A stretch of DNA of 64,000 nucleotides. It comes from Hydractinia symbiolongicarpus. Lineage: Eukaryota; Cnidaria; Hydrozoa; Anthoathecata; Hydractiniidae. Position numbers and translations under genes: made by a program. The notes beneath the pieces were generated by a model, which made no database searches, was not told where the DNA came from, and worked only from the letters and a program-made list of their open reading frames with translations. The DNA lies in the NCBI RefSeq assembly GCF_029227915.1, contig NC_079878.1, positions 35,677,501-35,741,500 of the forward strand, in the 5' to 3' direction. Positions 12,648 through 27,495 of this stretch are shown here, in pieces (the first letter of the stretch is position 1; each line of letters starts with the position of its first letter).

Positions 12648-12985
12648 ACTGATACCGTTAGAAATTCAATGAAATGTAGTTTATGTAACTGTGTCTTTTT
12701 CCCCAGCGCACGCTGACGGCTAGGATTGGTCCCACAGAAAAAAATGTCTTATTTATCTAAACTTTTAAATAAAGCGCTACCACAGCGCCCAGTGTAATCC
12801 CTGAGTTCCAGCAATCAAGTCAAGTTAAGAATAAAGTTATTTCTTGGAGTACACTTGCCTCATTTGTTATATTCACAAGGTCAAAGTCCAAAATCAGTTC
12901 AATTAAGTCTCAATTAAATATCAGAAACATATTGCTAAATACATGTTGGTACGAATATGAGACGCAGGTGTTGTACCTGAAACGA
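12648..12985 (+). repeat. 338-bp marker monomer, second copy
   Basis: It has the same 35-bp deletion joint, AAGTCTCAATTAAATATC, at about 12907. The next monomer (12986) differs from the one following copy 1: it has GTTTCTATTTTCTCAGCGCTCGC in place of GTCTCTATTTTTTCAGCGCGCGC. Confidence 0.88.
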
Positions 12986-13731
12986 ACTGATACCGTTAGA
13001 AAGTCAATGAAATGTAGTTTTGGAAACTGTTTCTATTTTCTCAGCGCTCGCTAACGGCTAGGATTGGTCCCACAGTAACCAATGACCTTTTTATCTAAAT
13101 TTTGAAATGAAACGCTACCACAGCGCCCAGTGTAATCGCTGAGATACAGCAATCATGTCAAATTAAGAAGAATGTTATTTTTTAGAGTCCAATTGTGTCA
13201 TTTATCTCATTTATAAAGTCAAAGTCCAAAATCAGTTCAATTAAGTCTCACAGTCAATCGTTTCACTGTTAAAATCGATGCAAGCTAGTAATGTCAGAAA
13301 AATATCGCTAAATACATGTTGGTACGAATATGAGACGCAAGCGTTGTACCAGAAACGAACTGATACCGTTAGAAAGTCAATGAAATGTAGTTTTGGAAAC
13401 TGTCTCTATTTTTTCAGCGCGCGCTAACAGTTAGTATTGGTCCCACAGTAACCAATGACTTATTTATCTAAATTTTTGAAGGAAACCCTACCACTGCGCC
13501 CAGTGTAATCGCTGAGATACAGCAATCATGTCAAATTAAGAAGAATGTTATTTTCTAGAGTCCAATTGTGTCATTTATCTCATTTATAAAGTCAAAGTCC
13601 AAAATCAGTTCAATTAAGTCCCACAGTCAATCTCTTTACTGTTAAAAGCGATGCAAGCTAGTAATGTCAGAAAAATATCGCTAAATACATGTTGGTACGA
13701 ATATGTGTCGCCACAGTTGTAGCTTAAACGG

Positions 13732-16700
13732 ACTGATACCGTTAGAAATTCAATGAAATGTAGTTTATGTAACTGTGTCTTTTTCCCCAGCGCGCGCTGA
13801 CGGCTAGGATTGGTCCCACAGAAAAAAATGTCTTATTTATCTAAACTTTTAAATAAAGCGCTACCACAGCGCCCAGTGTAATCGCTGAGTTCCAGCAATC
13901 AAGTCAAGTTAAGAATAAAGTTATTTCTTAGAGTACACTTGCCTCATTTGTTACATTCACAAGGTCAAAGTCCAAAATCAGTTCAATTAAGTCTCACAGT
14001 CAATCATTTCACTGTTAAAAGCGATGCAAGCTAGTAATGTCAGAAAAATATAGGTAAGTACATGTTGGTACGAATATGAGACGCAAGCGTTGTACCTGAA
14101 ACGGACTGATTCCGTTAAAAAGTCAATGAAATGTAGTTTTGGGAACTGTCTCTATTTTCTCAGCACGCGCTAACAGCTAGGATTGGTCCAACAGTACAAA
14201 TTGACTCATTTATCTAAATTTTCAAATGAAACGCTGCCACAGCGCCCAGTGTAATCGCTGAGATACAGCAAGCATGTCAAGTTAAGAAGAATGTTATTTT
14301 TTAGAGTCCAATTGTGTCATTTATCTCATTTATAAAGTCAAAGTCCAAAATCAGTTCAATTAAGTCTCACAGTCAATCGTTTCACTGTTAAAAGCGGTGC
14401 AAGCTAGTAATGTCAGAAACATATCGCTGAATACATATTGGTACGAATTTGGGACGCAACCGTTGTTACTCAAACGGACTGATGCCGTTAGAAAGTCCAT
14501 GAAATGTAGTTTTTAAATCTGTCTCAATTTCTTCAGCGCGCGCTAACTGCTAGAATTGGTCCCACAGTACAAATTGACTTAATTATCTAAATTTTTAAAC
14601 AAAGCGCTGCCACAGCGCCCTGTGCAACTGCTAAGTTCCAGTAATCAAGTCAAATTAAGAAGAATGTTATTTTTTGGAGTCCAATTGTGTCATTTATCTC
14701 ATTTATAAAGACAATGTGCAAAATCAGTTCAATTAAGTCCCACAGTCAATCTCTTCACTGTTAAAAGCGATGCAAGCTAGTAATGTCAGAAAAATATCGC
14801 TAAATACATGTTGGTACGAATATGTGTCGCCACCGTTGTAGCTTAAACGGACTGATACCGTTAGAAATTCAATGAAATGTAGTTTATGTAACTGTGTCTT
14901 TTTCCCCAGCGCGCGCTGACGGCTAGGATTAGTCCCACAGAAAAAAATGTCTTTATTATCTAAACGTTTAAATAAAGCGCTACCACAGCGCCCAGTGTAA
15001 TCGCTGAGTTCCAGCAATCAAGTCAAGTTAAGAATAAAGTTATTTCTTGGAGTACACTTGCCTCATTCGTTACATTCACAAGGTCAAAGTCCAAAATCAG
15101 TTCAATTAAGTCTCACAGTCAATCATTTCACTGTTAAAAGCGATGCAAGCTAGTAATGTCAGAAAAATATCGGTAAGTACATGTTGGTACGAATATGATA
15201 CGCAAGCGTTGTACCTGAAACGGACTGATTCCGTTAAAAAGTCAATGAAATGTAGTTTTGGAAACTGTCTCTATTTTCTCAGCACGCGCTAACGGCTAGG
15301 ATTGGTCCAACAGCACAAATTGACTCATTTATCTAAATTTTCAAATGAAACGCTGCCACAGCGCCCAGTGTAATCGCTGAGATACAGCAAGCATGTCATA
15401 TTAAGAAGAATGTTACTTCTTATAGTCCAATTGTGTCATTTATCTCATTTATAAAGTCAAAGTCCAAAATCAGTTCAATTAAGTCTCACAGTCAATGGTT
15501 TCACTGGTAATAGCGATGCAACCTAGTAATATCAGAAACATATCGCTAAATACATGTTGGTACACATATGTGACGCAACCGTTGAAACTCAAACGGACTG
15601 ATACCGTTAGAAATTCAATGAAATGTAGTTTATGTAACTGTGTCTTTTTCCCCAACGCGCGCTAACTGCTAGAATTGGTCCCGCAGTACAAATTGACTTA
15701 ATTATCTAAATTTTTAAACAAAGCGCTGCCACAGCGCCCTGTGCAACTGCTAAGTTCCAGTAATCAAGTCAAATTAAGAAGAATGTTATTTTTTGGAGTC
15801 CAATTGTGTCATTTATCTCATTTATAAAGACAATGTGCAAAATCAGTTCAATTAAGTCCCACAGTCAATCTCTTCACTGTTAAAAGCGATGCAAGCTAGT
15901 AATGTCAGAAAAATATCGCTAAATACATGTTGGTACGAATATGTGTCGCCACCGTTGTAGCTTAAACGGACTGATACCGTTAGAAATTCAATGAAATGTA
16001 GTTTATGTAACTGTGTCTTTTTCCCCAGCGCGCGCTGACGGCTAGGATTGGTCCCACAGAAAAAAATGTCTTATTTATCTAAACTTTTAAATAAAGCGCT
16101 ACCACAGCGCCCAGTGTAATCGCTGAGTTCCAGCAATCAAGTAAAGTTAAGAATAAAGTTATTTTTTGGAGTACACTTGCCTCATTTGTTACATTCACAA
16201 GGTCAAAGTCCAAAATCAGTTCAATTAAGTCTCACAGTCAATCATTTCACTGTTAAAAGCGATGCAAGCTAGTAATGTCAGAAAAATATCGGTAAGTACA
16301 TGTTGGTACGAATATGATACGCAAGCGTTGTACCTGAAACGGACTGATTCCGTTAAAAAGTCAATGAAATGTAGTTTTGGAAACTGTCTCTATTTTCTCA
16401 GCACGCGCTAACGGTTAGGATTGGTCCAACAGTACAAATTGACTCATTTATCTAAATTTTCAAATGAAACGCTGCCACAGCACCCAGTGTAATCGCTGAG
16501 ATACAGCAAGCATGTCATATTAAAAAGAATGTTACTTCTTATAGTCCAATTGTGTCATTTATCTCATTTATAAAGTCAAAGTCCAAAATCAGTTCAATTA
16601 AGTCTCACAGTCAATGGTTTCACTGGTAAAAGCGATGCAACCTAGTAATATCAGAAACATATCGCTAAATACATGTTGGTACACATATGTGACGCAACCG

Positions 16701-17426
16701 TTGAAACTCAAACGGACTGATACAGTTAGAAAGTCCATGAAATGTAGTTTTTAAATCTGTCTCAATTTCTTCAGCGCGCGCTAACTGCTAGAATTGGTCC
16801 CACAGTACAAATTGACTTAATTATCTAAATTTTTAAACAAAGCGTTGCCACAGCGCCCTGTGCAACTGCTAAGTTCCAGTAATCAAGTCAAATTAAGAAG
16901 AATGTTATTTTTTGGAGTCCAATTGTGTCATTTCTCTCATTTATAAAGACAATGTGCAAAATCAGTTCAATTAAGTCCCACAGTCAATCTCTTCACTGTT
17001 AAAAGCGATGCAAGCTAGTAATGTCAGAAAAATATCGCTAAATACATGTTGGTACGAATATGTGTCGCCACCGTTGTAGCTTAAACGGACTGATACCGTT
17101 AGAAATTCAATGAAATGTAGTTTATGTAACTGTGTCTTTTTCCCCAGCGCACGCTGACGGCTAGGATTGGTCCCACAGAAAAAAATGTCTTATTTATCTA
17201 AACTTTTAAATAAAGCGCTACCACAGCGCCCAGTGTAATCCCTGAGTTCCAGCAATCAAGTCAAGTTAAGAATAAAGTTATTTCTTGGAGTACACTTGCC
17301 TCATTTGTTATATTCACAAGGTCAAAGTCCAAAATCAGTTCAATTAAGTCTCAATTAAATATCAGAAACATATTGCTAAATACATGTTGGTACGAATATG
17401 AGACGCAGGTGTTGTACCTGAAACGA
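13732..17426 (+). repeat. Class I HOR copy 3, 10 monomers, joined to class II
   Basis: The length is 3,695 bp = 10 x 373 - 35. It follows copy 1 monomer by monomer from 13732 to the 338-bp marker monomer (17089-17426). After that the sequence continues into class II instead of the 6680-type monomer. A few private changes are visible, such as TAAACGTTTAAAT near 14962 where sister copies have TAAACTTTTAAAT. Confidence 0.85.
17089..17426 (+). repeat. 338-bp marker monomer, third copy, at class I/II boundary
   Basis: It carries the same deletion joint at about 17348. It is the last class I monomer before the first class II domain, and the next monomer starts at 17427. Confidence 0.88.
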
Positions 17427-20400
17427 ACTGATACCGTTAGAAAGTCAATGAAATGTAGTTTTGGAAACTGTTTCTATTTTCTCAGCGCTCGCTAACGGCT
17501 AGGATTGGTCCCACAGTAACCAATGACCTTTTTATCTAAATTTTGAAATGAAACTCTACCACAGCGCCCAGTGTAATCGCTGAGATACAGCAATCATGTC
17601 ACACTAAGAAGAATGTTATTTTTTAGAGTCCAATTGTGTCATTTATCTCATTTATAAAGTCAAAGTCCAAAATCAGTTCAATTAAGTCTCACAGTCAATC
17701 ATTTCACTGTTAAAAGCGATGCAAGCTAGTAATGTGAGAAAAATATCGGTAAATACATGTTGGTACGAATATGAGACGCAAGCGTTGTACCTGAAACGGA
17801 CTGATTCCTTTAGAAAGTCAATGAAATGTAGTTTTGGAAACTGTCTCTATTTTGTCAGCGCGCGCTAACGGCTAGGATTGGTCCCACAGTAACAAGTGAC
17901 TTATTTATCTAAATTTTGAAATGAAACTCTACCACAGCGCCCAGTGTAATCGCTGAGATACAGCAATCATGTCACATTAAGAAGAATGTTATTTTTTAGA
18001 GTCCAATTGTGTCATTTATCTCATTTATAAAGTCAAAGTCCAAAATCAGTTCAATTAAGTCTCACAATCAATCGTTTCACTGTTAAAAGCGATGCAAGCT
18101 AGTAATGTGAGAAAAATATCGGTAAATACATGTTGGTACGAATATGAGACGCAAGCGTTGTACCTGAAACGGACTGATTCCTCTAGAAAGTCAATGAAAT
18201 GTAGTTTTGGAAACTGTCTTTATTTTCTCAGCGCGCGCTAACGGCTAGGATTGGTCACACAGTAACAAATGACTTATTTATCTAAATTTTTAAATGAAAC
18301 GCTACCACAGCGTCCAGTGTAATCGCTGAGATACAGCAATCATGTCAAGTTACGAAGAATGTTATTTTTTAGAGTCCAATTGTGTCATTTATCTCATTTA
18401 TAAAGTCAAAGTCCAAAATCAGTTCAATTAAGTCCCACAGTCAATCTCTTCACTGTTAAAAGCGATGCAAGCTAGTAATGTCAGAAAAATATCGCTAAAT
18501 ACATTTTGGTACGAATATGAGACGCAAGCGTTGTACCTGAAACGGACTGATTCCGTTAAAAAGTCAATGAAATGTAGTTTTGGAAACTGTCTCTATTTTC
18601 TCAGCACGCGCTAACGGCTAGGATTGGTCCAACAGTACAAATTGACTCATTTATCTAAATTTTCAAATGAAACGCTGCCACAGCGCCCAGTGTAATCGCT
18701 GAGATACAGCAAGCATGTCATATTAAGAAGAATGTTACTTCTTATAGTCCAATTGTGTCATTTATCTCATTTATAAAGTCAAAGTCCAAAATCAGTGCAA
18801 TTAATTCCCACAGTCAATCTCTTCACTGTTAAAAGCGATGCAACCTAGTAATATCAGAAAGATATCGCTAAATACATGTTGGTACGAATATGAGACGCTG
18901 GAGTTGTACCCGAAACGAACTGATACCGTTAGAAAGTCAATGAAATGTAGTTTTGGAAACTGTCTCTATTTTCTCAGCGCGCGCTAACGGCTAGGATTGG
19001 TCCCACAGCAACCAATGACGTTTTTATCTAAATTTTGAAATGAAACTCTACCACAGCGCCCAGTGTAATCGCTGAGATACAGCAATCATGTCACATTAAG
19101 AAGAATGTTATTTTTTAGAGTCCAATTGTGTCAATTATCTCATTTATAAAGTCAAAGTCCAAACTCAGTTCAATTAAGTCTCACAGTCAATCGTTTCACT
19201 GTTAAAAGCGATGCAAGCTAGTAATGTCAGAAAAATATCGGTAAATACATGTTGGTACGAATATGAGACGCAAGCGTTGTACCTGAAACGGACTGATTCC
19301 TTTAGAAAGTCAATGAAATGTAGTTTTGGAAACTGTCTCTATTTTCTCAGCGCGCGCTAACGGCTAGGATTGGTCACACAGTAACAAATGACTTATTTTT
19401 CTAAATTTTTAAATGAAACGCTACCACAGCGTCCAGTGTAATCGCTGAGATACAGCAATCATGTCAAGTTAAGAAGAATGTTATTTTTTAGAGTCCAATT
19501 GTGTCATTTATCTCATTTATAAAGTCAAAGTCCAAAATCAGTTCATATAAGTCTCACAGTCAATCGTTTCACTGTTAAAAGCGATGCAACCTAGTAATGT
19601 CTGAAAAATATCGCTAAATACATGTTGGTACGAATATGAGACGCAGGCGTTGTACCTGAAACGAACTGATACCGTTAGAAAGTCAATGAAATGTAGTTTT
19701 GGAAACTGTCTCTATTTTCCCAGCGCGCGCTAACGGCTAGGATTGGTCTTACAGTACAAATTGACTTAATTATCTAAATTTTTAAACAAAGCGCTGCCAC
19801 AGTGCCCTGTGCAACTGCTAAGTTCCAGTAATCAAGTCAAGTTAAGAATAAAGTTATTTCTTGGAGTACACTTGCCTCATTTGTTACATTCACAAGGTCA
19901 AAGTCCAAAATCAGTTCAATTAAGTCTCACAGTCAATCATTTCACTGTTAAAAGCGATGCAAGCTAGTAATGTCAGAAAAATATCGGTAAGTACATGTTG
20001 GTACAAATATGAGACGCAAGCGTTGTACCTGAAACGGACTGATTCAGTTAAAAAGTCAATGAAATGTAGTTTTGGAAACTGTCTCTATTTTCTCAGCACG
20101 CGCTAACGGCTAGGATTGGTCCAACAGTACAAATTGACTCATTTATCTAAATTTTCAAATGAAACGCTGCCACAGCGCCCAGTGTAATCGCTGAGATACA
20201 GCAAGCATGTCATATTAAGAAGAATGTTACTTCTTATAGTCCAATTGTGTCAATTATCTCATTTATAAAGTCAAAGTCCAAAATCAGTTCAATTAAGTCT
20301 CACAGTCAATCGTTTCACTGTTAAAAGCGATGCAATCTAGTAATGTCAGAAAAATATCGGTAAATACATATTGGTACGAACATGAAACGCAAGCGTTGTA

Positions 20401-23400
20401 CCTGAAACGGACTGATTCCTTTAGAAAGTCAATGAAATGTAGTTTTGGAAACTGTCTCTATTTTCTCAGCGCGCGCTAACGGCTAGGATTGGTCACACAG
20501 TAACAAATGACTTATTTATCTAAATTTTTAAATAAAACGCTACCACAGCGTCCAGTGTAATCGCTGAGATACAGCAATCATGTCAAGTTAAGAAGAATGT
20601 TATTTTTTAGAGTCCAATTGTGTCATTTATCTCATTTATAAAGTCAAAGTCCAAAATCAGTTCATATAAGTATCACAGTCAATCGTTTCACTGTTAAAAG
20701 CGATGCAACCTAGTAATGTCTGAAAAATATCGCTAAATACATGTTGGTACGAATATGAGACGCAGGCGTTGTACCTGAAACGAACTGATACCGTTAGAAA
20801 GTCAATGAAATGTAGTTTTGGAAACTGTCTCTATTTTCTCAGCGCGCGCTAATGGCTAGGATTGGTCCCACAGTACAAATTGACTTAATTAACTAAATTT
20901 TTAAACAAAGCGCTGCCACAGTGCCCTGTGGAACTGCTAAGTTCCAGTAATCAGGTCAAGTTAAGAATAAAGTTATTTCTTGGAGTACACTTGCCTCATT
21001 TGTTACATTCACAAGGTCAAAGTCCAAAATCAGTTCAATTAAGTCTCACAGTCAATCATTTCACTGTTAAAAGCGATGCAAGCTAGTAATGTCAGAAAAA
21101 TATCGGTAAGTACATGTTGGTACGAATATGAGACGCAAGCGTTGTACCTGAAACGGACTGATTCAGTTACAAAGTCAATGAAATGTAGTTTTGGAAACTG
21201 TCTCTATTTTCTCAGCACGCGCTAACGGCTAGGATTGGTCCAACAGTACAAATTGACTCATTTATCTAAATTTTCAAATGAAACGCTGCCACAGCGCCCA
21301 GTGTAATCGCTGAGATACAGCAAGCATGTCATATTAAGAAGAATGTTACTTCTTATAGTCCAATTGTGTCATTTATCTCATTTATAAAGTCAAAGTCCAA
21401 AATCAGTTTAATTAAGTCTCACAGTCAATGGTTTCACTGGTAAAAGCGATGCAACCTAGTAATATCAGAAACATATCGCTAAATACATGTTGGTACACAT
21501 ATGTGACGCAACCGTTGAAACTCAAACGGACTGATGCCGTTAGAAAGTCAATGAAATGTAGTTTTGAAAACTGTCTCTATTTTCTCAGCGCGCGCTAACG
21601 GCAAGGATTGTTCCCACAGTAGCAAATGACTTATTTATCTAAATTTTTAAATGAAACGCTACCACAGCGCCCAATTTAATCCCTGAGTTCCAGCAATCAA
21701 GTCAAATTACGAAGAATTTTATTTCTTGAAGTCCAATTGTGTCATTTATCTCATTTATAAGGTCAATGTCCAAAATCAGTTCAATTAAGTCCCACATTCA
21801 ATCGCTTCACGGTTAAAAGCGTTGCAACCTAGTAATGTCAGAAGAACATCGCTTAATACATGTTGGTACGAATATGTGACGCAACCGTTGTTACTCAAAC
21901 GGACTGATGCCGTTAGAAAGTCCATGAAATGTAGTTTTTACATCTGTCTCTATTTCTTCAGCGGGCGCTAAAGGCTAGGATTGGTCCCACAGTACAAATT
22001 GACTTAATTATCTAAATTTTTAAACAAAGCGCTGCCACAGCGCCCAGTGTAATCGCTGAGATACAGCAATCATGTCAAGTTAAGAAAAATGTTATTTTTT
22101 AGAGTCCAATTGTGTCATTTATGTCATTTATAAAGTCAAAGTCCAAAATCAGTTCAATTAAGTCTCACAGTCAATGGTTTCACTGGTAAAAGCGATTCAA
22201 CCTAGTAATATCAGAAACATATCGCTAAATACATGTTGGTACCAATATGTGACGCAACCGTTTAAACTCAAACGGACTAATGCCGTTAGAAAGTCAATGA
22301 AATGTAGTTTTGAAAACTGTCTCTATTTTCTCAGCGCGCGCTAACGGCTAGGATTAATGCCACAGTAACAATTGACTTATTTATCTAAATTTTTTAATGA
22401 AACGCTACCACAGCGCCCAGTGTAATCGCTGAGATACAGCAATAATGTCAATTTAAGAAGAATGTTATTTTTTAGAGTCCAATTGTGTCATTTATCTCAT
22501 TTATAAAGTCAAAGTCCAAAATCAGCTCAATTAAGTCTCACAGTCAATCGTTTCACTGTTAAAAGCGATGCAACCTAGTAATATCAGAAACATATCGCTA
22601 AATACATGTTGGCACCAACATGTGACGCAACCGTTGAAACTCAAACGGACTGATGCCGTTAGGAAGTCATTGAAATGCAGTTTGGAAAACTGTCTCTATT
22701 TTCTCAGCGCGCGTTAACGGCTAGGATTGGTCCCAGAGTAACAAATGACTTATTTATCTAAATTTTTAAATGAAACGCTACCACAGCGGCCAGTGTAATC
22801 GCTAAAATACAGCAATCATGTCACATTAAGAAAAATGTTATTTTTTAGAGTCCAATTTTGTCATTTGTCTCATTTATAAAGTCAATGTGCAAAGTCAGTT
22901 TAATTAAGTCCCACAGTCAATCTCTTCACTCTTAAAGGCGATGCAAGCTAGTAATGTCAGAAGAATATCGCAAAATACATGTTGGTACGAATATGTGACG
23001 CAACCGTTGTAGCTTAAACGGACTGATACCGTTAGAAATTCAATGAAATGTAGTTTATGTAACTGTGTCTTTTTCCCCAGCGCGCGCTGACGGCTAGGAT
23101 TGGTCCCACAGAAAAAAATGTCTTATTTATCTAAACTTTTAGATAAAGCGCTACCACAGCGCCCAGTGTAATCGCTGAGTTCCAGCAATCAAGTCATGTT
23201 AAGAATAAAGTTATTTCTTGGAGTACACTTGCCTCATTTGTTACATTCACAAGGTCAAAGTCCAAAATCAGTTCAATTAAGTCTCACAGTCAATCGTTTC
23301 ACTGTTAAAAGCGATGCAAGCTAGTAATGTCAGAAAAATATCGGTAAGTACATGTTGGTACGAATATGAGACGCCAGCGTTGTACCTGAAACGGACTGAT

Positions 23401-26400
23401 TCCGTTAAAAAGTCAATGAAATGTAGTTTTGGAAACTGTCTCTATTTTCTCAGCACGCGCTAACGGCTAGGATTGGTCCAACAGTACAAATTGACTCATT
23501 TATCTAAATTTTCAAATGAAACGCTGCCACAGCGCCCAGTGTAATCGCTGAGATACAGTAAGCATGTCATATTAAGAAGAATGTTACTTCTTATGGTCCA
23601 ATTGTGTCATTTATCTCATTTATAAAGTCAAAGTCCAAAATCAATTCAATTAATTCCCACAGTCTATCTCTTCACTGTTAAAAGCGATGCAACCTAGTAA
23701 TATCAGAAACATATCGCTAAATACATGTTGGTACGAATATGAGACGCAGGTGTTGTACCTGAAACGAACTGATACCATTAGAAAGTCAATGAAATGTAGT
23801 TTTGGAAACTGTCTCTATTTTCTCAGCGCACGCTAACGGCTAGGATTGGTCCAACAGTACAAATTGACTCATTTATCTAAATTTTCAAATAAAACGCTGC
23901 CACAGCGCCCAGTGTAATCGCTGAGATACAGTAAGCATGTCATATTAAGAAGAATGTTACTTCTTATAGTCCAATTGTGTCATTTATCTCATTTATAAAG
24001 TCAAAGTCTAAAATCAATTCAATTAATTCCCACAGTCAATCTCTTCACTGTTAAAAGCGATGCAACCTAGTAATATCAGAAACATATCGCTAAATACATG
24101 TTGGTACGAATATGAGACGCAGGTGTTGTACCAGAAACGAACTGATACCGTTAGAAAGTCAATGAAATGTAGTTTTGGAAACTGTCTCTATTTTCTCAGC
24201 GCGCGCTAACGGCCAGGATTGGTCCCACAGTAACCAATGACCTTTTTATCTAATTTTTGAAATGAAACTCTACCACAGCGCCCAGTGTAATCGCTGAGAT
24301 ACAGCAATCATGTCACATTAAGAAGAATGTTATTTTTTAGAGTGAAATTGTGTCATTTATCTCATTTATAAAGTCAAAGTTCAAAATCAGTTCAATTAAG
24401 TCTCACAGTCAATCGTTTCACTATTAAAAGCGATGCAAGCTAGTAATGTCAGAAAAATATCGGTAAATACATGTTGGTACGAATATGAGACGCAAGCGTT
24501 GTACCTGAAACGGACTGATTCCTTTAGAAAGTCAATGAAATGTAGTTTTGGAAACTGTTTCAATTTTCTCAGCGCGCGCTAACGGCTAGGATTGGTCACA
24601 CAGTAACAAATGACTTATTTATCTAAATTTTTAAATGAAACGCTACCACAGCGTCCAGTGTAATCGCTGAGATACAGCAATCATGTCAAGTTAAGAAGAA
24701 TGTTATTTTTTAGAGTCCAATTGTGTCATTTATTTCATTTATAAAGTCAAAGTCCAAAATCAGTTCAATTAAGTCCCACAGTCAATCTCTTCACTGTTAA
24801 AAGCGATGCAAGCTAGTAATGTCAGAAAAATATCGCTAAATATATGTTGGTACGAATATGTGTCGCCACCGTTGTAGCTTAAACGGACTGACACCGTTAG
24901 AAATTCAATGAAATGTAGTTTATGTAACTGTGTCTTTTTCCCCAGCGCGCGCTGACGGCTAGGATTGGTCCCACAGAAAAAAATGTCTTATTTATCTAAA
25001 CTTTAAATAAAGCGCTACCACAGCGCCCAGTGTAATCGCTGAGTTCCAGCAACCAAGTCAAGTTAAGAATAAAGTTATTTCTTGGAGTACACTTGCCTCA
25101 TTTGTTACATTCACAAGGTCAAAGTCCAAAATCAGTTCAATTAAGTCTCACAGTCAATCATTTCACTGTTAAAAGCGATGCAAGCTAGTAATGTCAGAAA
25201 AATATCGGTAAGTACATGTTGGTACGAATATGAGACGCAAGCGTTGTACCTGAAACGGACTGATTCCGTTAAAAAGTCAATGAAATGTAGTTTTGGAAAC
25301 TGTCTCTATTTTCTCAGCACGCGCTAACGGCTAGGATTGGTCCAACAGTACAAATTGACTCATTTATATAAATTTTCAAATGAAACGCTGCCACAGCGCC
25401 CAGTGTAATCGCTGAGATACAGCAAGCATGTCATATTAAGAAGAATGTTACTTCTTATAGTCCAATTGTGTCATTTATCTCAATTATAAAATCAAAGTCC
25501 AAAATCAGTTCAATTAATTCCCACAGTCAATCTCTTCACTGTTAAAAGCGATGCAACCTAGTAATATCAGAAAAATATCGGTAAGTACATGTTGGTACGA
25601 ATATGAGACGCAAGCGTTGTACCTGAAACGGACTGATTCCGTTAAAAAGTCAATGAAATGTAGTTTTGGAAACTGTCTCTATTTTCTCAGCACGCGCTAA
25701 CGGCTAGGATTGGTCCAACAGTACAAATTGACTCATTTATCTAAATTTTCAAATGAAACGCTGCCACAGCGCCCAGTATAATCGCTGAGATACAGCAAGC
25801 ATGTCATATTAAGAAGAATGTTACTTCTTATAGTCCAATTGTGTCATTTATCTCAATTATAAAGTCAAAGTCCAAAATCAGTTCAATTAATTCCCACAGT
25901 CAATCTCTTCACTGTTAAAAGCGATGCAACCTAGTAATATCAGAAACATATCGCTAAATACATGTTGGTACGAATATGAGACGCAGGCGTTGTACCTGAA
26001 ACGAACTGATACCGTTAGAGAGTCAATGAAATGTAGTTTTGGAAACTGTCTCTATTTTCTCAGCGCGCGCTAACGGCTAGGATTGGTCCCACAGTAACCA
26101 ATGACCTTTTTATCTAAATTTTGAAATGAAACTCTACCACAGCGCCCAGTGTAATCGCTGAGATACAGCAATCATGTCACATTAAGAAGAATGTTATTTT
26201 TTAGAGTGCAATTGTGTCATTTATCTCATTTATAAAGTCAAAGTCCAAAATCAGTTCAATTAAGTCTCACAGTCAATCGTTTCACTGTTAAAAGCGATGC
26301 AAGCTAGTAATGTCAGAAAAATATCGGTAAATACATGTTGGTACGAATATGAGACGCAAGCGTTGTACCTGAAACGGACTGATTCCTTTAGAAAGTCAAT

Positions 26401-27495
26401 GAAATGTAGTTTTGGAAACTGTCTCTATTTTCTCAGCGCGCGCTAACGGCTAGGATTGGTCCCACAGTAACAAATGACTTATTTATCTAAATTTTTAAAT
26501 GAAACTCTACAACTGCGCCCAGTTTAATCGCTGAGATACAGCAATCATGTCAAGTTATGAAGAATGTTATTTTTTAGAGTCCAATTGTGTCATTTATCTC
26601 ATTTATAAAGTCAAATCCAAAATCAGTTCAATTAAGTCTCACAGTCAATCGTTTCACTTTTAAAAGCGGTGCAAGCTAGTAATGTCAGAAACATATCGCT
26701 GAATACATATTGGTACGAATTTGTGACGCAACCGTTGTTACTCAAACGGACTGATGCCGTTAGAAAGTCAATGAAATGTAGTTTTGGAAACTGTCTCTAT
26801 TTTCTCAGCGCGAGCTAACGGCTAGGATTGGTCACACAGTAACAAATGACTTATTTATCTAAATTTTTCAATGAAACGCTACCACAGCGTCCAGTGTAAT
26901 CGCTGAGATACAGCAATCATGTCAAATTAAGAAGAATGTTATTTTCTAGAGTCCAATTGTGTCATTTATCTGATTTATAAAGACATTGTGCAAAATCAGT
27001 TCAATTAAATCTCACAGTCAATCTCTTCACTGTTAAAAGCGATGCAAGCTAGTAATGTCAGAAAAATATCGCTAAATACATGTTGGTACGAATATGTGTC
27101 GCCACCGTTGTAGTTTAAACGGACTGATACCGTTAGAAATTCAATGAAATGTAGTTTATGTAACTGTGTCTTTTTCCCCAGCGCGCGCTGACGGCTAGGA
27201 TTGTTCCCACAGAAAAAAATGTCTTATTTATCTAAACTTTTAAATAAAGCGCTACCACAGCGGCCAGTGTAATCGCTGAGTTCCAGCAATCAAGTCAAGT
27301 TAAGAATAAAGTTATTTCTTGGAGTACACTTGCCTCATTTGTTACATTCACAAGGTCAAAGTCCAAAATCAGTTCAATTAAGTCTCACAGTCAATCATTT
27401 CACTGTTAAAAGCGATGCAAGCTAGTAATGTCAGAAAAATATCGGTAAATACATGTTGGTACGAATATGAGACGCAAGCGTTGTACCTGAAACGG
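17427..27495 (+). repeat. Class II domain A (27 monomers)
   Basis: Monomers here carry GATTCCTTTAGAAAG, GGTCACACAG, TGAAACTCTACCACAG and GTGAGAAAAATATCGG variants in mosaic order. A marked sub-block begins at 21530. It contains GCAAGGATTGTTCCCACAG (21601), CAGCGGGCGCTAAAGGC (about 21959) and TGTTGGCACCAACATGTG (about 22608). This sub-block recurs at 39559 and 43661. A one-base deletion (TAAACTTTAAATAAAG, about 25000) is also shared by those copies. Confidence 0.85.
21530..25631 (+). repeat. Class II 4.1-kb block, copy 1 (11 monomers)
   Basis: The block runs from the ACTGATGCC monomer with GGCAAGGATTGTTCCCACAG to the second of two consecutive GATTCCGTTAAAAAG monomers. Its length of 4,102 bp is 11 x 373 - 1. 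The single missing base is at TAAACTTTAAATAAAG. It serves as the reference for the two later copies. Confidence 0.8.

Larger units (their letters stand above)
7053..13731 (+). repeat. Class I HOR copy 2, expanded to 18 monomers
   Basis: This copy is 6,679 bp, that is 18 x 373 - 35. It equals the 11-monomer unit plus an internal 6-monomer tandem duplication (period 2,238 bp) and one extra monomer at 12986. The duplication joint is inside the monomer starting at 9664. Up to 9736 that monomer follows the 5596-type copy, and from 9839 it follows the 7426-type copy. The 338-bp marker monomer is at 12648-12985. The monomer at 13359 again matches the one at 6680, closing the unit. Confidence 0.85.
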